Assembly: GCA_947494435.1 (NCBI GenBank)
Contig: CANLUY010000001.1
Span: 248,001 to 312,000 of the forward strand
Source: an uncultured Litoreibacter sp.
GTDB taxonomy: Bacteria > Pseudomonadota > Alphaproteobacteria > Rhodobacterales > Rhodobacteraceae
DNA: 64,000 nucleotides
Direction of reading: 5' to 3'
Each line of letters begins with the position of its first letter. The stretch's first letter is position 1. Positions 17,458 through 27,051 of the stretch are shown piece after piece. The translations under genes were made by a program, and so were the position numbers. The notes beneath the pieces were generated by a model, which saw only the letters and a list, made by a program, of their open reading frames with translations, did no database searches and was not told the origin of the DNA.

Positions 17458-18513
17458 TTGCTAGAAGACGGACCGACTATGCCTTTGCCTTCCACTTCCA
17501 CCCCGGCAGAGGCCGCGCGTAATTGGGTCCGTGAACTCAAGAAATACCGTGATCCAAGCAATGCGCGATCTGCATTTGAATTGGCGGTCACCCTCATTCC
17601 GTTTTTGGCGCTTTGGACCTTAAGTTGGTGGGCTATGACCATCCATTGGTTCCTTCCTCTACCGATTGCCCTGTTGAATGGCCTTTTTCTGGTGCGCATC
17701 TTCGCGATCCAGCACGATTGTGGACATTCTGCGTTTTTCAAAAATGGGAAGCTAAGCGATTGGGTCGGCCGTGCGCTGGGTGTGCTGACGCTGACGCCTT
17801 ACGATGTCTGGCAACGCGTACATGCGATACACCATTCTAATTCAGGCAACCTTGATCAGCGCGATATGGGTGAAATTTTTACACTGACAACAACTGAATA
17901 TGCCGCGCGTTCGCGCTTTGGAAAGTTTACCTACCGCCTGTATCGCCACCCTATCGTGCTTTTTGTGCTGGGTCCTGGATATTTGTTTTTCCTTCAGAAC
18001 CGCTTGCCAATCGGTTTGATGCGCGCAGGATTCAAATACTGGCTTTCTGCCATGGGCACTAATGCTGCGATCCTCGTCATACTCGGGATCATCTTCTACT
18101 TCGGCGGTGCAGGGCCGATCCTTCTGATTTTCGTCCCGACCACTTTGGTTGCAGCAACCATTGGAGTCTGGCTGTTCTACGTCCAACACCAATTTGAAGA
18201 GACACATTGGGAAAACAAGGACCTGTGGCAAGTACATGATGCTGCACTGCATGGCAGTTCGCACTATGTGATGCCGTCTGTTCTTCAATGGCTCACGGCC
18301 AATATCGGCGTGCACCATGTGCACCACCTTTACAGCCGCATCCCATTCTATCGCCTACCTGAGGTTTTGCGCGATCATGCGGCATTGGCAGAAGCCCAAC
18401 GCCTGACCATCCGTGAAAGCTTTGCCACAGCACGGTTGCACCTTTGGGATGAAGGGGAGCGCCGTTTGATGTCTTTCCGTCAGGCACGTGAGCAAATGCG
18501 GGCAAGCCGCTAA
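17458..18513 (+). CDS. Membrane fatty acid desaturase (copy 2)
   Basis: A paralogue of the preceding gene, about 351 residues, with histidine boxes HDCGHS, HAIHHSN and HHVHHLYSRIPFYRLPEVL. It shares long near-identical stretches with copy 1 (FYVQHQFEE, WLFFLQ/LFFLQNRLP, RIPFYRLPEVL). The start is TTG 17458, with GAGGA seven bases upstream; ATG 17479 is an alternative with a weaker site. The 136-bp gap from copy 1 is enough for its own promoter. It may act on a different substrate or under a different condition. Confidence 0.87.
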   Translation: MLEDGPTMPLPSTSTPAEAARNWVRELKKYRDPSNARSAFELAVTLIPFLALWTLSWWAMTIHWFLPLPIALLNGLFLVRIFAIQHDCGHSAFFKNGKLSDWVGRALGVLTLTPYDVWQRVHAIHHSNSGNLDQRDMGEIFTLTTTEYAARSRFGKFTYRLYRHPIVLFVLGPGYLFFLQNRLPIGLMRAGFKYWLSAMGTNAAILVILGIIFYFGGAGPILLIFVPTTLVAATIGVWLFYVQHQFEETHWENKDLWQVHDAALHGSSHYVMPSVLQWLTANIGVHHVHHLYSRIPFYRLPEVLRDHAALAEAQRLTIRESFATARLHLWDEGERRLMSFRQAREQMRASR

Positions 18514-18579
18514 GACTGCCGTTTTCACCAGCGCGTGGCGTGGTATAAGTGCGTCCTCAGTAGATGTAGGAGACAGCTC

Positions 18580-19284
18580 ATGACCATCCATATCGGCGCG
18601 CAACCCGGTGACATTGCGGAAACCGTTCTTCTTCCGGGTGATCCATATCGCGCGAAATGGGCAGCGGAGACCTTCTTGAGCGATGTGAAACTGGTGAATG
18701 AAGTACGCGGCATGTTGGGTTTCACGGGTATGTGGAATGGCAATCGCGTGACAATACACGGGTCTGGCATGGGCATGCCTTCCCTGTCGATCTACGTAAA
18801 TGAGCTGATCAAGGACTACGATGCTAAAACGCTGATCCGGATCGGTTCAACCGGCGCAATGCAGGAAAAAGTAGGCCTGCGCGATGTGATCCTCGCGCAA
18901 ACGTCTTCAACTCTGTCGACCCCTTCCAGCGGCATTTTCAAAGAACTCAAATATGCACCTTGCGCAGACTTTGACCTGCTGCACAAAGCCTACCACGCCG
19001 CAGAAACCAAAGGCGTAACAACCCATGTCGGCGGCATCTATTCGTCCGACGTGTTCTACGACGAGCGCCCAGATCTTAACAAAGAAATGACGCGACACGG
19101 AATCCTCGCCGTCGAGATGGAAGCAGCCGAACTCTACAATCTCGCCGCGCGCTACGGCCGCCGCGCCTTGGCAGTCTTGACCGCCTCAGACCACTTGATC
19201 ACCGGCGAAGCCCTGCCGTCCCAAGACCGGGAAAAGAGCTTCGGTGACATGGTCGAAATCGCGTTGGAAGCCGCTTTCGCCTAA
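18580..19284 (+). CDS. deoD: Purine-nucleoside phosphorylase, DeoD type
   Basis: A 234-residue hexameric-type purine nucleoside phosphorylase, splitting purine (deoxy)nucleosides with phosphate. It has the N-terminal [23 protein letters not shown], the phosphate/ribose motif [25 protein letters not shown] and the ASDHL aspartate that protonates the base. ATG 18580 has AGGAGAC upstream. The stop overlaps the convergent DUF1989 gene in a 4-bp CTAA. A nucleoside importer is encoded at the left end of the window but is not linked. Confidence 0.95.
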   Translation: MTIHIGAQPGDIAETVLLPGDPYRAKWAAETFLSDVKLVNEVRGMLGFTGMWNGNRVTIHGSGMGMPSLSIYVNELIKDYDAKTLIRIGSTGAMQEKVGLRDVILAQTSSTLSTPSSGIFKELKYAPCADFDLLHKAYHAAETKGVTTHVGGIYSSDVFYDERPDLNKEMTRHGILAVEMEAAELYNLAARYGRRALAVLTASDHLITGEALPSQDREKSFGDMVEIALEAAFA

Positions 19285-20123
19285 GTGCCATGTGTGCGGT
19301 CATAGCCGTTTATCACTGGAGGGGTCCATGCGTTCAGGGCCCCTTCTTCCGGCGCGAATGTTTCGACTAGTAGCGGATAACATGCGGCCACATCGCTGGA
19401 ATGCTCTGAGGAGCAATCGCCGCCGGGACAGGCGCTGAGGCATCCCAGAAGGTCAATCTCCGAAAAAAATTCGATGTAATCACCGGGGCGGACCGGACTG
19501 GCTTTCATAAAATATTGGCCAGTGTCGCGTGTAAAACCCGTACACATAAAGACGTTCAAAACGTCATGGATATGTTGCTCTGCTTCATGCGTGCTCAGGC
19601 CGGTCTCTGCGGCGAGCGCGCGTGTCAGGTTTGAGTGGCAACAGTGGTGGTACTGCGCCGCGCTCAATAGGTTATGTGTGTAGGGGTCGCAGCGCGTGCC
19701 AATCACGTCATGAACGGACCCGCCGAATTCGTCGATCCCGTACCAGCCAAGCGTGTCATGCGTGACAGTTGCCATGGGCCGCAGCGTCGGGAAGTTAGAC
19801 CACATCCGCTCGCCCATCGTTATATGCGTACCATGGAGGGCGCGCGTTTTGCCTGAATAGAACCGCTCGCTGAGGTCATTTGCGTTAAACAGGTTCAGAT
19901 CACCGACCTGCGGACCTTCGATGGATGTAATGCGGAAAAAGTGACCTTGAGGGACGCGGAAACAGGACGCATCACGCGGCGCGACAACGATCTCATCCGT
20001 CTTTTGAAGCCCTGCGCGAGCCGCTTCGTAAAGGGCCATATCCGGTGTGGGAAGCGTTTCAACCGGATAGCAGATCACCGGTTTTATCGCGCGCTTGGCG
20101 GCCGCGTCTTCAGGAGTCTTCAT
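19281..20123 (-). CDS. DUF1989 (urea carboxylase-associated) family protein
   Basis: A 280-residue protein with the DUF1989 fold: [34 protein letters not shown], then [12 protein letters not shown] and [10 protein letters not shown], and conserved cysteines in [13 protein letters not shown]. Relatives accompany urea carboxylase or amine/purine degradation genes; the activity is not established. No urea carboxylase gene is present here. ATG 20123 has AAGGAT upstream. It lies 11 bp downstream of an FAD dehydrogenase gene, so the two form an operon. Confidence 0.8.
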   Translation of the reverse strand: MKTPEDAAAKRAIKPVICYPVETLPTPDMALYEAARAGLQKTDEIVVAPRDASCFRVPQGHFFRITSIEGPQVGDLNLFNANDLSERFYSGKTRALHGTHITMGERMWSNFPTLRPMATVTHDTLGWYGIDEFGGSVHDVIGTRCDPYTHNLLSAAQYHHCCHSNLTRALAAETGLSTHEAEQHIHDVLNVFMCTGFTRDTGQYFMKASPVRPGDYIEFFSEIDLLGCLSACPGGDCSSEHSSDVAACYPLLVETFAPEEGALNAWTPPVINGYDRTHGT

Positions 20124-20134
20124 CGGTCTTATCC

Positions 20135-21775
20135 TTAAATTGCGTTGCCAGCAGCACGGCCAGTGAAGATACAACCGCCCAAAAATGTCCCTTCAAGCGC
20201 ATTGTAGCCGTGGTAACCGCCACCTCCGAACCCCGCAACTTCTCCGGCAGCAAAAAGGCCCTGAAAGGCCGATCCGTCAGGACGCAGCACTTGGCCCGTC
20301 ACATCGGTATGGATGCCCCCCAGTGACTTTCGCGTGAGCACGTTCAGACGGACCGCGATAAGCGGGCCCGCGTCTGGGTCAAGGATGCGATGCGGCTTCG
20401 CTGTGCGGATCACCTTGTCACCAATGTATTTTCGGGCACCACGAATTGCAGTGACCTGCGCATCTTTAGACACTTTGTTTTCAAGCTGCGCGTCGCGCGC
20501 TTCAATCTGTGCGCGGATATGAGCGGCATCGACCAGCGCATTTGGCGTCAGCGCGTTCATTCGCATGACCAATGCGTCCAAATCAGTTTCAACAATGAAA
20601 TCTGCGCCTTTCTCTTTGAAGGCCTCAACCGCGCCTGTCGCCCCTTTGCCAAGCCGCTCTTTCAAAACAACGGCCCATTTGCCCGAGGACAGATCGGGGT
20701 TTTGTTCAGACCCTGAAAGCGCAAATTCCTTCTCAATGATTTTTTGCGTCAAAATGAACCAGCTATGGGCATGACCTGTCTGCAGAATGCGTTTCAGCGT
20801 GGACAATGTATCAAATCCCGGCAGACAAGGTGCCTGCATGCGGTCGCCATTTGCGTCGAACCACATGGATGACGGGCCCGGCAGAATGCGTATGCCGTGT
20901 TTGGGCCAAATCGGGTCCCAATTCTGAACCCCTTCGCAATAGTGCCACATCCGATCCGTGTTGATCAGGCCGGCGCCAGCATTCTCAGCAATGCCATGCA
21001 TCCGTCCATCGACATAATCTGGCACGCCGGAAATCATCTCGGTCGGAGGGTCGCCAAGGCGATCTTTCGGCCAATGCGCACGTACAAGCTCGTGGTTTCC
21101 ACCAATCCCACCTGTGGTCAGAATCACCGTCTCAGCTTGGTAGGAGAATTCGTCCACGACATCGCGATTGCTGCTTTCGCCGCGCCGCACGCCAGTGGAT
21201 GACAAAACAGCCCCGGACACACCTTTGACCACGCCATTCTCGACCTCTAGCGCATCGACACGATGACGGAATTTCAAAGTGATCCTGTCCATTTTCGCAG
21301 CGTCGCGCACGCGGGCTTCAAATGGTGCCATTACACCTGGCCCGGTGCCCCACGTGATATGAAACCGCGGGACGGAGTTGCCGTGACCACCAGCCTGCGC
21401 ACCGCCGCGCTCGGCCCAACCCACGACAGGAAACCATCGCATTCCCAGATCATAAAGGTATTGGCGCATATCGCCTGCGGCAAATTGCAGAAACGCCTCA
21501 GCTGCGGCACGCGGGTTGGCATCTTCTGGTCGGTCAAATTGAGCCGACCCCATCCAATCAGTGTGCGCAAGTTCAAGGCTGTCTTTGAGACCGAGCCTGC
21601 GCTGCTCCGGCGTGTCGATCATAAACAAGCCGCCCAGCGACCAGAAGGCCTGACCACCGAGCGACTGATCGCCCTCTTGATCGAGCAAAAGCACGCGCTT
21701 TCCGCGTTCAGATGCGGTGTAAGCGGCAACCAATCCGGCCAGCCCACCACCTACAATGATCACGTCAGCTTTCAC
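20135..21775 (-). CDS. FAD-binding dehydrogenase (fumarate reductase/ketosteroid dehydrogenase superfamily)
   Basis: A 546-residue flavoprotein with the N-terminal dinucleotide motif VIIVGGGLAGLVAAYTASERGKRVLLLDQ. The C-terminal flavin contact is FAAGEVAGFGGGGYHGYNALEGTFLGGC. It belongs to the group annotated as FAD-binding dehydrogenase, related to fumarate reductase and 3-ketosteroid dehydrogenases; the substrate is unknown. It starts at GTG 21775 behind a strong GGGAGGA. The next gene encodes a DUF1989 protein 11 bp away. It is only 67 bp from sdhB but is unlikely to be part of succinate dehydrogenase. Confidence 0.82.
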   Translation of the reverse strand: MKADVIIVGGGLAGLVAAYTASERGKRVLLLDQEGDQSLGGQAFWSLGGLFMIDTPEQRRLGLKDSLELAHTDWMGSAQFDRPEDANPRAAAEAFLQFAAGDMRQYLYDLGMRWFPVVGWAERGGAQAGGHGNSVPRFHITWGTGPGVMAPFEARVRDAAKMDRITLKFRHRVDALEVENGVVKGVSGAVLSSTGVRRGESSNRDVVDEFSYQAETVILTTGGIGGNHELVRAHWPKDRLGDPPTEMISGVPDYVDGRMHGIAENAGAGLINTDRMWHYCEGVQNWDPIWPKHGIRILPGPSSMWFDANGDRMQAPCLPGFDTLSTLKRILQTGHAHSWFILTQKIIEKEFALSGSEQNPDLSSGKWAVVLKERLGKGATGAVEAFKEKGADFIVETDLDALVMRMNALTPNALVDAAHIRAQIEARDAQLENKVSKDAQVTAIRGARKYIGDKVIRTAKPHRILDPDAGPLIAVRLNVLTRKSLGGIHTDVTGQVLRPDGSAFQGLFAAGEVAGFGGGGYHGYNALEGTFLGGCIFTGRAAGNAI

Positions 21776-21842
21776 GGCAAATCCTCCCTCTTTCAGATTA
21801 GTGTGGAGAGGTCGAAGCGCCTAGTGAAAATGTAGCGTTCTC

Positions 21843-22622
21843 TTAAACGGTCCGCTCCACCATCATCTTCTTAATCGCACCAATTGCTTTGGCCGGGTTC
21901 AGACCTTTTGGACAGGTCTTTGTGCAGTTCATGATGGTGTGGCAGCGATACAGCTTGAACGGGTCTTCCAACTGATCCAACCGCTCGCCCGTGGCCTCGT
22001 CCCGGCTGTCAATGATCCAGCGATATGCGTGCAGCAAAGCCGCAGGCCCGAGATACTTGTCACCGTTCCACCAATAGCTTGGGCAGGATGTCGAACAGGA
22101 TGCGCACATCACGCATTCATACAGGCCATCGAGTTTCTTGCGATCCTCAATAGACTGACGCCATTCCTTCTGAGGGCGGTTCGTCGTTGTCTCCAGCCAC
22201 GGCATGATCGAGGCGTGCTGCGCATAGAAATGCGTCAAGTCGGGGATCAAGTCTTTGATCACAGGCATATGTGGCAATGGGTAGATCTTCACGTCGCCCT
22301 TGATTTCGTCCATGCCGTAGATGCAGGCCAGCGTGTTAATTCCGTCGATATTCATCGCACAGGACCCACAAATGCCTTCGCGGCAAGAGCGGCGGAACGT
22401 CAGGGTTGGATCAATTTCGTTTTTGATTTTGATCAGCGCGTCCAGAACCATGGGACCGCATTTATCCATATCGACGAAATACGTATCGACAGACGGGTTT
22501 TTGCCATTATCAGGGTTCCAGCGATAGATCTGAAATTTGCGCACGTTCTTTGCGCCGTCCGGCTTTGGCCATGTTTTTCCCGTCGTGATACGGGAGTTCT
22601 TGGGGAGGGTCAGTTGAACCAT
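21843..22622 (-). CDS. sdhB: Succinate dehydrogenase iron-sulfur subunit
   Basis: A 259-residue subunit carrying electrons from SdhA to ubiquinone. The [2Fe-2S] ligands lie in [15 protein letters not shown] plus a later LAC. The [4Fe-4S] and [3Fe-4S] ligands lie in [16 protein letters not shown] and [17 protein letters not shown]. It is the last gene of the sdh operon but is separated from sdhA by three small lipoprotein genes; the nearest ends 10 bp before this start. The protein itself is of normal length. Confidence 0.97.
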   Translation of the reverse strand: MVQLTLPKNSRITTGKTWPKPDGAKNVRKFQIYRWNPDNGKNPSVDTYFVDMDKCGPMVLDALIKIKNEIDPTLTFRRSCREGICGSCAMNIDGINTLACIYGMDEIKGDVKIYPLPHMPVIKDLIPDLTHFYAQHASIMPWLETTTNRPQKEWRQSIEDRKKLDGLYECVMCASCSTSCPSYWWNGDKYLGPAALLHAYRWIIDSRDEATGERLDQLEDPFKLYRCHTIMNCTKTCPKGLNPAKAIGAIKKMMVERTV

Positions 22623-22632
22623 GTGTCGTCTC

Positions 22633-22950
22633 CTAGATCAGAAACGGCGCAATGCCGTCTTCGAGCAAACATTCAATTGTTTCGGGGCGGGTCGCGATCT
22701 GGACAATCAATTCCACATCGGTTTGCGCCACTGTCGTGGCACCCGCTTTGGCAAGTTGGATAATTTCACTGGCCGAGGCGTTGTTAATCACGCAGTTGCT
22801 GGCAGGCTCGAGAGGAACTCCCGGAAAGCGTTTGGCCAGCACTGGGTTCACGGCATTACGAGCCTGATCACGTGCAATTTGGTCGGCAAGACCGTCTTCG
22901 CCGCATCCGGCGAGCAAAGCCAATCCTATCAGTGCGGCAACTGCTCTCAC
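22633..22950 (-). CDS. Small putative lipoprotein embedded in the sdh operon (third of three)
   Basis: A 105-residue protein starting at GTG 22950 (GGAG seven bases upstream). It has a lipoprotein signal peptide ([15 protein letters not shown], Cys about 17). The mature part aligns without gaps over about 59 residues to the first lipoprotein of the cassette (23246-23563), sharing FPG, NC, I-NA, RPET/KPET, CL and GI. Two cysteines 42 residues apart could form a disulfide. Function unknown. The start overlaps the previous gene's stop by four bases (GTGA), and sdhB starts 10 bp downstream. Confidence 0.75.
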   Translation of the reverse strand: MRAVAALIGLALLAGCGEDGLADQIARDQARNAVNPVLAKRFPGVPLEPASNCVINNASASEIIQLAKAGATTVAQTDVELIVQIATRPETIECLLEDGIAPFLI

Positions 22951-23249
22951 GTCCGAGCTCCAATCGTAATTCCAAACCGCGTTGGTGCTGGTTTGCCAGC
23001 TAAGCGCCGGTCGACACATTCTCTCAAATAATCTTGTTCTGATTGCGGATTGAACACGCGATCCGTCACCGTAATTGAGCCTTTGGCACGTCCACCACCA
23101 GTTCCGACGCCGACACCGACAGTGCCTTGCACTCCATCGGCAAGACCAATGTCTTCGCGGCACAGCTTTTCTGCACGTTCAGCCGTCATAGGCACTGGCG
23201 CACATGCCGTGATCCCCGCGACCAACGATATGCCAACCAATGGTTTCAA
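22947..23249 (-). CDS. Small putative lipoprotein embedded in the sdh operon (second of three)
   Basis: About 100 residues from TTG 23249, whose TTGA overlaps the stop of the preceding gene. The signal peptide (KPLVGISLVAGITAC) ends in a lipobox-like ITAC. The mature protein has two cysteines (KLC and REC) around a glycine-rich, probably beta segment (GTVGVGVGTGGG) and is not related to its two neighbours. Function unknown. Its stop overlaps the next start by four bases, so the three genes are translationally coupled. The TTG start is inferred from overlap and the signal peptide. Confidence 0.68.
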   Translation of the reverse strand: MKPLVGISLVAGITACAPVPMTAERAEKLCREDIGLADGVQGTVGVGVGTGGGRAKGSITVTDRVFNPQSEQDYLRECVDRRLAGKPAPTRFGITIGART

Positions 23250-23563
23250 ACGCTGATCCCGTTGGATTTGAGGCAAGCTTGCGTCTCTGGCTTCGAGAAA
23301 ACCCCAGCCGCGGTCGCGCGCGCAAGGAACGCATCTGTTTCCGTTCCGAGCATCGACAACGACTGCAACTCTTCCGTGGTCGCGTTGAGGATCCCGCAAT
23401 TTGCAGCGGCATTCGCATCTTGGCCCGGAAAGGTGCCTTCCGCAGCGATGCGCAGCGTTTGCTCCGCAGCCTGGGTCGGCTCGTCTTGAGGCGCTTCCAG
23501 CTCTGCTTTTTCAGAAGCACATGCGGCGACTGAAAGGCAGATTGGCAGGATCAAACAGCGCAT
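23246..23563 (-). CDS. Small putative lipoprotein embedded in the sdh operon (first of three)
   Basis: A 105-residue protein starting at ATG 23563, overlapping the sdhA stop by one base (TGATG). A lipoprotein signal ([15 protein letters not shown]) is followed by an acidic linker (EKAELEAPQDEP) and a domain paralogous to the third lipoprotein: about 21 of 59 positions are identical without gaps, including NC and PET-x-x-CL. It is probably exported and lipid-anchored. The function is unknown. Its position implies co-expression with succinate dehydrogenase. Confidence 0.75.
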   Translation of the reverse strand: MRCLILPICLSVAACASEKAELEAPQDEPTQAAEQTLRIAAEGTFPGQDANAAANCGILNATTEELQSLSMLGTETDAFLARATAAGVFSKPETQACLKSNGISV

Positions 23564-25371
23564 CAATAGACCCGTGCTTTCGGGGCGATCTTCTTAAGGT
23601 CAATCCCCCCTTCATTATGCGATGTCAGCGGTTCCAAATGTACGCCACGATAATCCAGCTTGGCTTTCTGGCCTGTGAAATAGGTCAGGGAATGCTTGCG
23701 CCAGTTCTTGTCATCACGATCTGGGTAGTCCTCATGCGCATGCGCGCCGCGGCTTTCCTTGCGTGCTTCGGCGGACACGACGGTCGCGACCGCGTTTGGC
23801 ATTAGGTTGGCAAGTTCCAGTGTTTCCATAAGGTCGGAATTCCACACGAGGCTGCGGTCTGAGACTTCGACGTCATCAAGTTTAGAAGCAACGTTATCCA
23901 TTTTCTTGACGCCTTCGGCCAAGGTCTTGTCCGTCCGGAACACAGCCGCATCCGCTTGCATGGTTGTCTGCATTTCAAGGCGCAGCTCGGCGGTCGGCAT
24001 CGCGCCTTTCGCGTGCCGCAAGCCGTCGAAGCGGTCCAAAGCGCGCTGAACTGAAATTTGATTGATCGGCGGGTTTGCCTCATCAGGGTTCACGACCTTC
24101 GCTGCACGAATAGCGGCGGCCCGTCCAAAGACAACAAGGTCAATCAGCGAGTTAGACCCCAAGCGGTTGGCGCCATGAACAGACGCACATCCCGCTTCGC
24201 CCACGGCCATCAAGCCGGGTGAGACGCGATCCGGATCGTCTTTTGTTGGGCTCAGCACTTCGCCCCAATAGTTCGTCGGAATACCACCCATATTGTAATG
24301 CACGGTGGGCAGGACCGGGATCGGTTCTTTCGTCAGATCGACGCCTGCGAAAATACGCGCGCTCTCGGAGATACCAGGCAGACGCAATTGCAGTGTTTCT
24401 GGTGGAAGGTGGTTCAAGTGCAGATGAATGTGATCACCATTGTCGCCCACACCGCGACCTTCGCGGATTTCCATCGTCATACAACGAGACACCACGTCAC
24501 GCGATGCGAGGTCTTTATAGGTCGGCGCGTAGCGCTCCATGAACCGCTCACCTTCGGAGTTGGTCAGATACCCCCCCTCCCCGCGCGCGCCCTCAGTAAT
24601 CAGACAGCCGGCGCCGTAAATGCCGGTGGGGTGGAATTGCACGAACTCCATATCCTGCAACGGAAGCCCGGCGCGCGCTACCATGCCGCCGCCGTCACCG
24701 GTGCATGTATGTGCGGAAGTGGCAGAGAAATACGCGCGGCCATAGCCGCCAGTCGCCAGCACAACCATTTTTGCACTGAACAGGTGCAGCGTGCCGTCAT
24801 CAAGTTTCCAGCACAAAACACCTGTGCAAACGCCGTCATCGCTCATGATCAGATCAATCGCGAAATATTCAATATAGAACTCGGCCTTTTGCTTCAATGA
24901 TTGGCCGTAGAGCGTGTGCAGGATCGCGTGGCCAGTCCGGTCAGCGGCAGCACAGGTGCGCTGCACTGGGGGGCCTTCGCCAAATTCTGTGGTATGGCCA
25001 CCGAAAGGACGTTGGTAAATCTTACCCTCTTCTGTGCGGGAGAAGGGCACACCGTAATGCTCCAGCTCATAGACCGCTTTCGGCGCTTCGCGCGCCAGAT
25101 ATTCCATCGCGTCAGTGTCACCCAGCCAATCTGACCCTTTGACAGTGTCATACATGTGCCACTGCCAGTTGTCCGGCCCCATGTTGGATAAGGAGGCCGC
25201 GATCCCGCCCTGCGCAGCAACCGTGTGCGAGCGTGTTGGGAAAACCTTCGTTACACAGGCCGTGCGCAGTCCTTGCTCAGCCATGCCGAGCGTCGCACGC
25301 AATCCGGCGCCACCGGCGCCAACAACAACGACGTCATATTCGTGGGTTTCATATTCGTATTCAGCAGCCAT
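23563..25371 (-). CDS. sdhA: Succinate dehydrogenase flavoprotein subunit
   Basis: A 602-residue catalytic subunit oxidising succinate to fumarate. It has the FAD motif [20 protein letters not shown], the covalent FAD histidine in [11 protein letters not shown] (about 47), the substrate region [25 protein letters not shown] and [23 protein letters not shown]. It follows sdhD by 15 bp and its stop overlaps the first lipoprotein gene. Length and motifs are normal. Confidence 0.97.
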   Translation of the reverse strand: MAAEYEYETHEYDVVVVGAGGAGLRATLGMAEQGLRTACVTKVFPTRSHTVAAQGGIAASLSNMGPDNWQWHMYDTVKGSDWLGDTDAMEYLAREAPKAVYELEHYGVPFSRTEEGKIYQRPFGGHTTEFGEGPPVQRTCAAADRTGHAILHTLYGQSLKQKAEFYIEYFAIDLIMSDDGVCTGVLCWKLDDGTLHLFSAKMVVLATGGYGRAYFSATSAHTCTGDGGGMVARAGLPLQDMEFVQFHPTGIYGAGCLITEGARGEGGYLTNSEGERFMERYAPTYKDLASRDVVSRCMTMEIREGRGVGDNGDHIHLHLNHLPPETLQLRLPGISESARIFAGVDLTKEPIPVLPTVHYNMGGIPTNYWGEVLSPTKDDPDRVSPGLMAVGEAGCASVHGANRLGSNSLIDLVVFGRAAAIRAAKVVNPDEANPPINQISVQRALDRFDGLRHAKGAMPTAELRLEMQTTMQADAAVFRTDKTLAEGVKKMDNVASKLDDVEVSDRSLVWNSDLMETLELANLMPNAVATVVSAEARKESRGAHAHEDYPDRDDKNWRKHSLTYFTGQKAKLDYRGVHLEPLTSHNEGGIDLKKIAPKARVY

Positions 25372-25386
25372 GTTTTTGCTCCGAAA

Positions 25387-25758
25387 TTAAAGTGCGATGC
25401 GCGCAATGGCGAAAAGGCCAGTGGCCGCAACGGCGTAGCTTAGGCAGATCATCAAGATGATCGTGACCTTCTTCGCCGTACCATGCACGTAGTCCTCGAT
25501 CAGGACTTGCACACCATTTTTGAAATGCATCATTGACGCGGCAATCGTCAGCCCAGCGACAATGGCGGGGAAAGGCCGCGAGAAATAAGCAATCACCTCT
25601 TCATAAGGCGCGCCAAGGATGGGGCCAAAAGTGAAGATGAACAGCGGGATCAGGATCGCCAGCCCAACGGAGCTGACCATCATATGCCAGTGATGCTCGG
25701 TCCCGGACTTAGCAGAACCCATGCCTTCGGCGCGTTTGCGGTCGGTCATGTATGCCAT
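25387..25758 (-). CDS. sdhD: Succinate dehydrogenase membrane anchor subunit D
   Basis: A 123-residue membrane anchor with three hydrophobic segments and the FKNGVQVLIEDYVHG region that helps bind heme b and ubiquinone in alphaproteobacterial SdhD. ATG 25758 has a GGGGAG site; a second ATG at 25749 is less likely. It lies between sdhC (13 bp) and sdhA (15 bp). Confidence 0.94.
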   Translation of the reverse strand: MAYMTDRKRAEGMGSAKSGTEHHWHMMVSSVGLAILIPLFIFTFGPILGAPYEEVIAYFSRPFPAIVAGLTIAASMMHFKNGVQVLIEDYVHGTAKKVTIILMICLSYAVAATGLFAIARIAL

Positions 25759-25771
25759 ATCGCGCGCTCCC

Positions 25772-26155
25772 CTATATCACGATGACAGTGAAAATTGTCA
25801 GGATTAACGAGCCCGCGATCACGGCGTAGCCAAGCTTCTCCGCCGTTTCCAACTCGAAGCCGTGTCCGCTATCCCAGATCAGATGCCGGATGCCAGCGCA
25901 AAAGTGGTACCATACAGCCCATAAAGACAGGAAGAGAACTAGATCGCCGAACCACGACGTAAGAACCGCGTCAGCGGTCGCGAAGTAGTCAGGACCATAG
26001 CTTGCCGCAAGAAACCACCAAACGATCAAAACAGATGCGACTAGCAGGGCGTTCCCTGTGATCCTTGTCAGGATTGAAGTCATTGAGGTCAGTTGGGGAC
26101 GATAGATAGACAGGTGTGGAGAGAGGGGTCGGTCTCCCCGATTGACGTCGGCCAT
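25772..26155 (-). CDS. sdhC: Succinate dehydrogenase cytochrome b556 subunit
   Basis: A 127-residue subunit with the family marks RPLSPHLSIYR at the N terminus and WYHFCAGIRHLIWDSG, which holds the heme-ligating histidine, plus three transmembrane helices. It is the first gene of sdhC-sdhD-sdhA-(three lipoproteins)-sdhB. Its leader contains paired GTGATCAC palindromes at 26280-26310, shared with the suc operon. Confidence 0.95.
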   Translation of the reverse strand: MADVNRGDRPLSPHLSIYRPQLTSMTSILTRITGNALLVASVLIVWWFLAASYGPDYFATADAVLTSWFGDLVLFLSLWAVWYHFCAGIRHLIWDSGHGFELETAEKLGYAVIAGSLILTIFTVIVI

Positions 26156-26279
26156 GTGCGCGTCCTTCGTTGGCTACGATATTTGCTACCCAATCTTTAG
26201 ACGATTTATCAGCAAAGTCACGTACCCCAAGGCAGTTTTCGCTGGAATAGCTGCGGCATTTTCATCAATTTCTACGCAA

Positions 26280-26314
26280 TGTGATCACTGAATTTTCACA
26301 CGTGATCACAAATG
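26280..26314 (-). promoter_or_regulatory. Paired GTGATCAC palindromes upstream of sdhC
   Basis: GTGATCAC occurs at 26281-26288 and 26302-26309, with centres 21 bp apart (two helical turns), 125-155 bp upstream of sdhC. The second is part of CGTGATCACAAATG, found identically upstream of sucC (32371-32384). The distal site overlaps the last codon of the DUF1194 gene. It is a likely operator pair; the candidate regulator is the GntR protein at 42565-43230. Confidence 0.65.
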
Positions 26315-27001
26315 ATCGCTTCCACGGCTGAGATTTTCAAAAGACAGCTGTTTTGTGATCTCGCGCAACAGCTTACGCCGGATTCGGTCCGGGTAGTCTT
26401 GAAAGGTCTCAGCACGCACCGCAAACGCACCCGGCCCGGTGATCAAATTCTGTTCGTAATAGTGGGTCAACGTATCGTCGGATTGCTCAATCGCTAACCC
26501 ATTTACGATTATCCCGTCGGCCGCCAGTTGCGCATGTACATCGCGCGGCGCAATCCCCTCATTGGATTGACCATCCCCAGAGACATCAATGACCTTTCGC
26601 TCACACTGCGTAACTTCGGAGAATGAGCCTTGAGCAAAGACCAGCGCCTCCCCTATTGCGGTTGAGAAATTTCGCCATACGCGTTGCGCGCCTTCAATTT
26701 CGGCCGCGAGCGCATCAACATCGTCGAAATCCTTTAAGGCCCGCCACGGGACGGAGACCCGCTGCCGTCCCTTTCCAGTCCACTGAATAAGCTGGACCTG
26801 CGCTTGCTTGACGACCAACGCTTCGGCAATAGCACCGTCGCGCAAGGCTTCCGCCAGACCTGACATTTGTATGCGGTACTCACGCGCATCGACAGACCCA
26901 GACATATCAACAGCTAGAATAAGGGCGAGCCCACACGCATATCCGGGTTGAGCCGCTAAAGCACAGACAACCGATAGCATTATGCGACGCACCCACCTCA
27001 T
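26306..27001 (-). CDS. DUF1194 (von Willebrand factor A-like) secreted protein
   Basis: A 231-residue protein with a signal peptide (RRIMLSVVCALAAQPGYACG) and a VWA-like domain. The metal-adhesion motif is DMSGS (about 31-35), with VIDVSGDGQSNEG as the later strand; this fits DUF1194, a family of unknown role. It is probably periplasmic. It lies upstream of sdhC on the same strand with 150 bp between, and its stop codon overlaps the distal GTGATCAC site of the sdh promoter. Confidence 0.82.
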   Translation of the reverse strand: MRWVRRIMLSVVCALAAQPGYACGLALILAVDMSGSVDAREYRIQMSGLAEALRDGAIAEALVVKQAQVQLIQWTGKGRQRVSVPWRALKDFDDVDALAAEIEGAQRVWRNFSTAIGEALVFAQGSFSEVTQCERKVIDVSGDGQSNEGIAPRDVHAQLAADGIIVNGLAIEQSDDTLTHYYEQNLITGPGAFAVRAETFQDYPDRIRRKLLREITKQLSFENLSRGSDHL

Positions 27002-27051
27002 GACAGCACCGTAGCGCGTGTCTCAAGAAATGGCAGTCACATTTCCAAGAG

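Noticed and set aside
21843-26155. FAD dehydrogenase at 20135-21775 as an extra SdhA
   Set aside because: It lacks the covalent-FAD [11 protein letters not shown] region and pairs with a DUF1989 gene.
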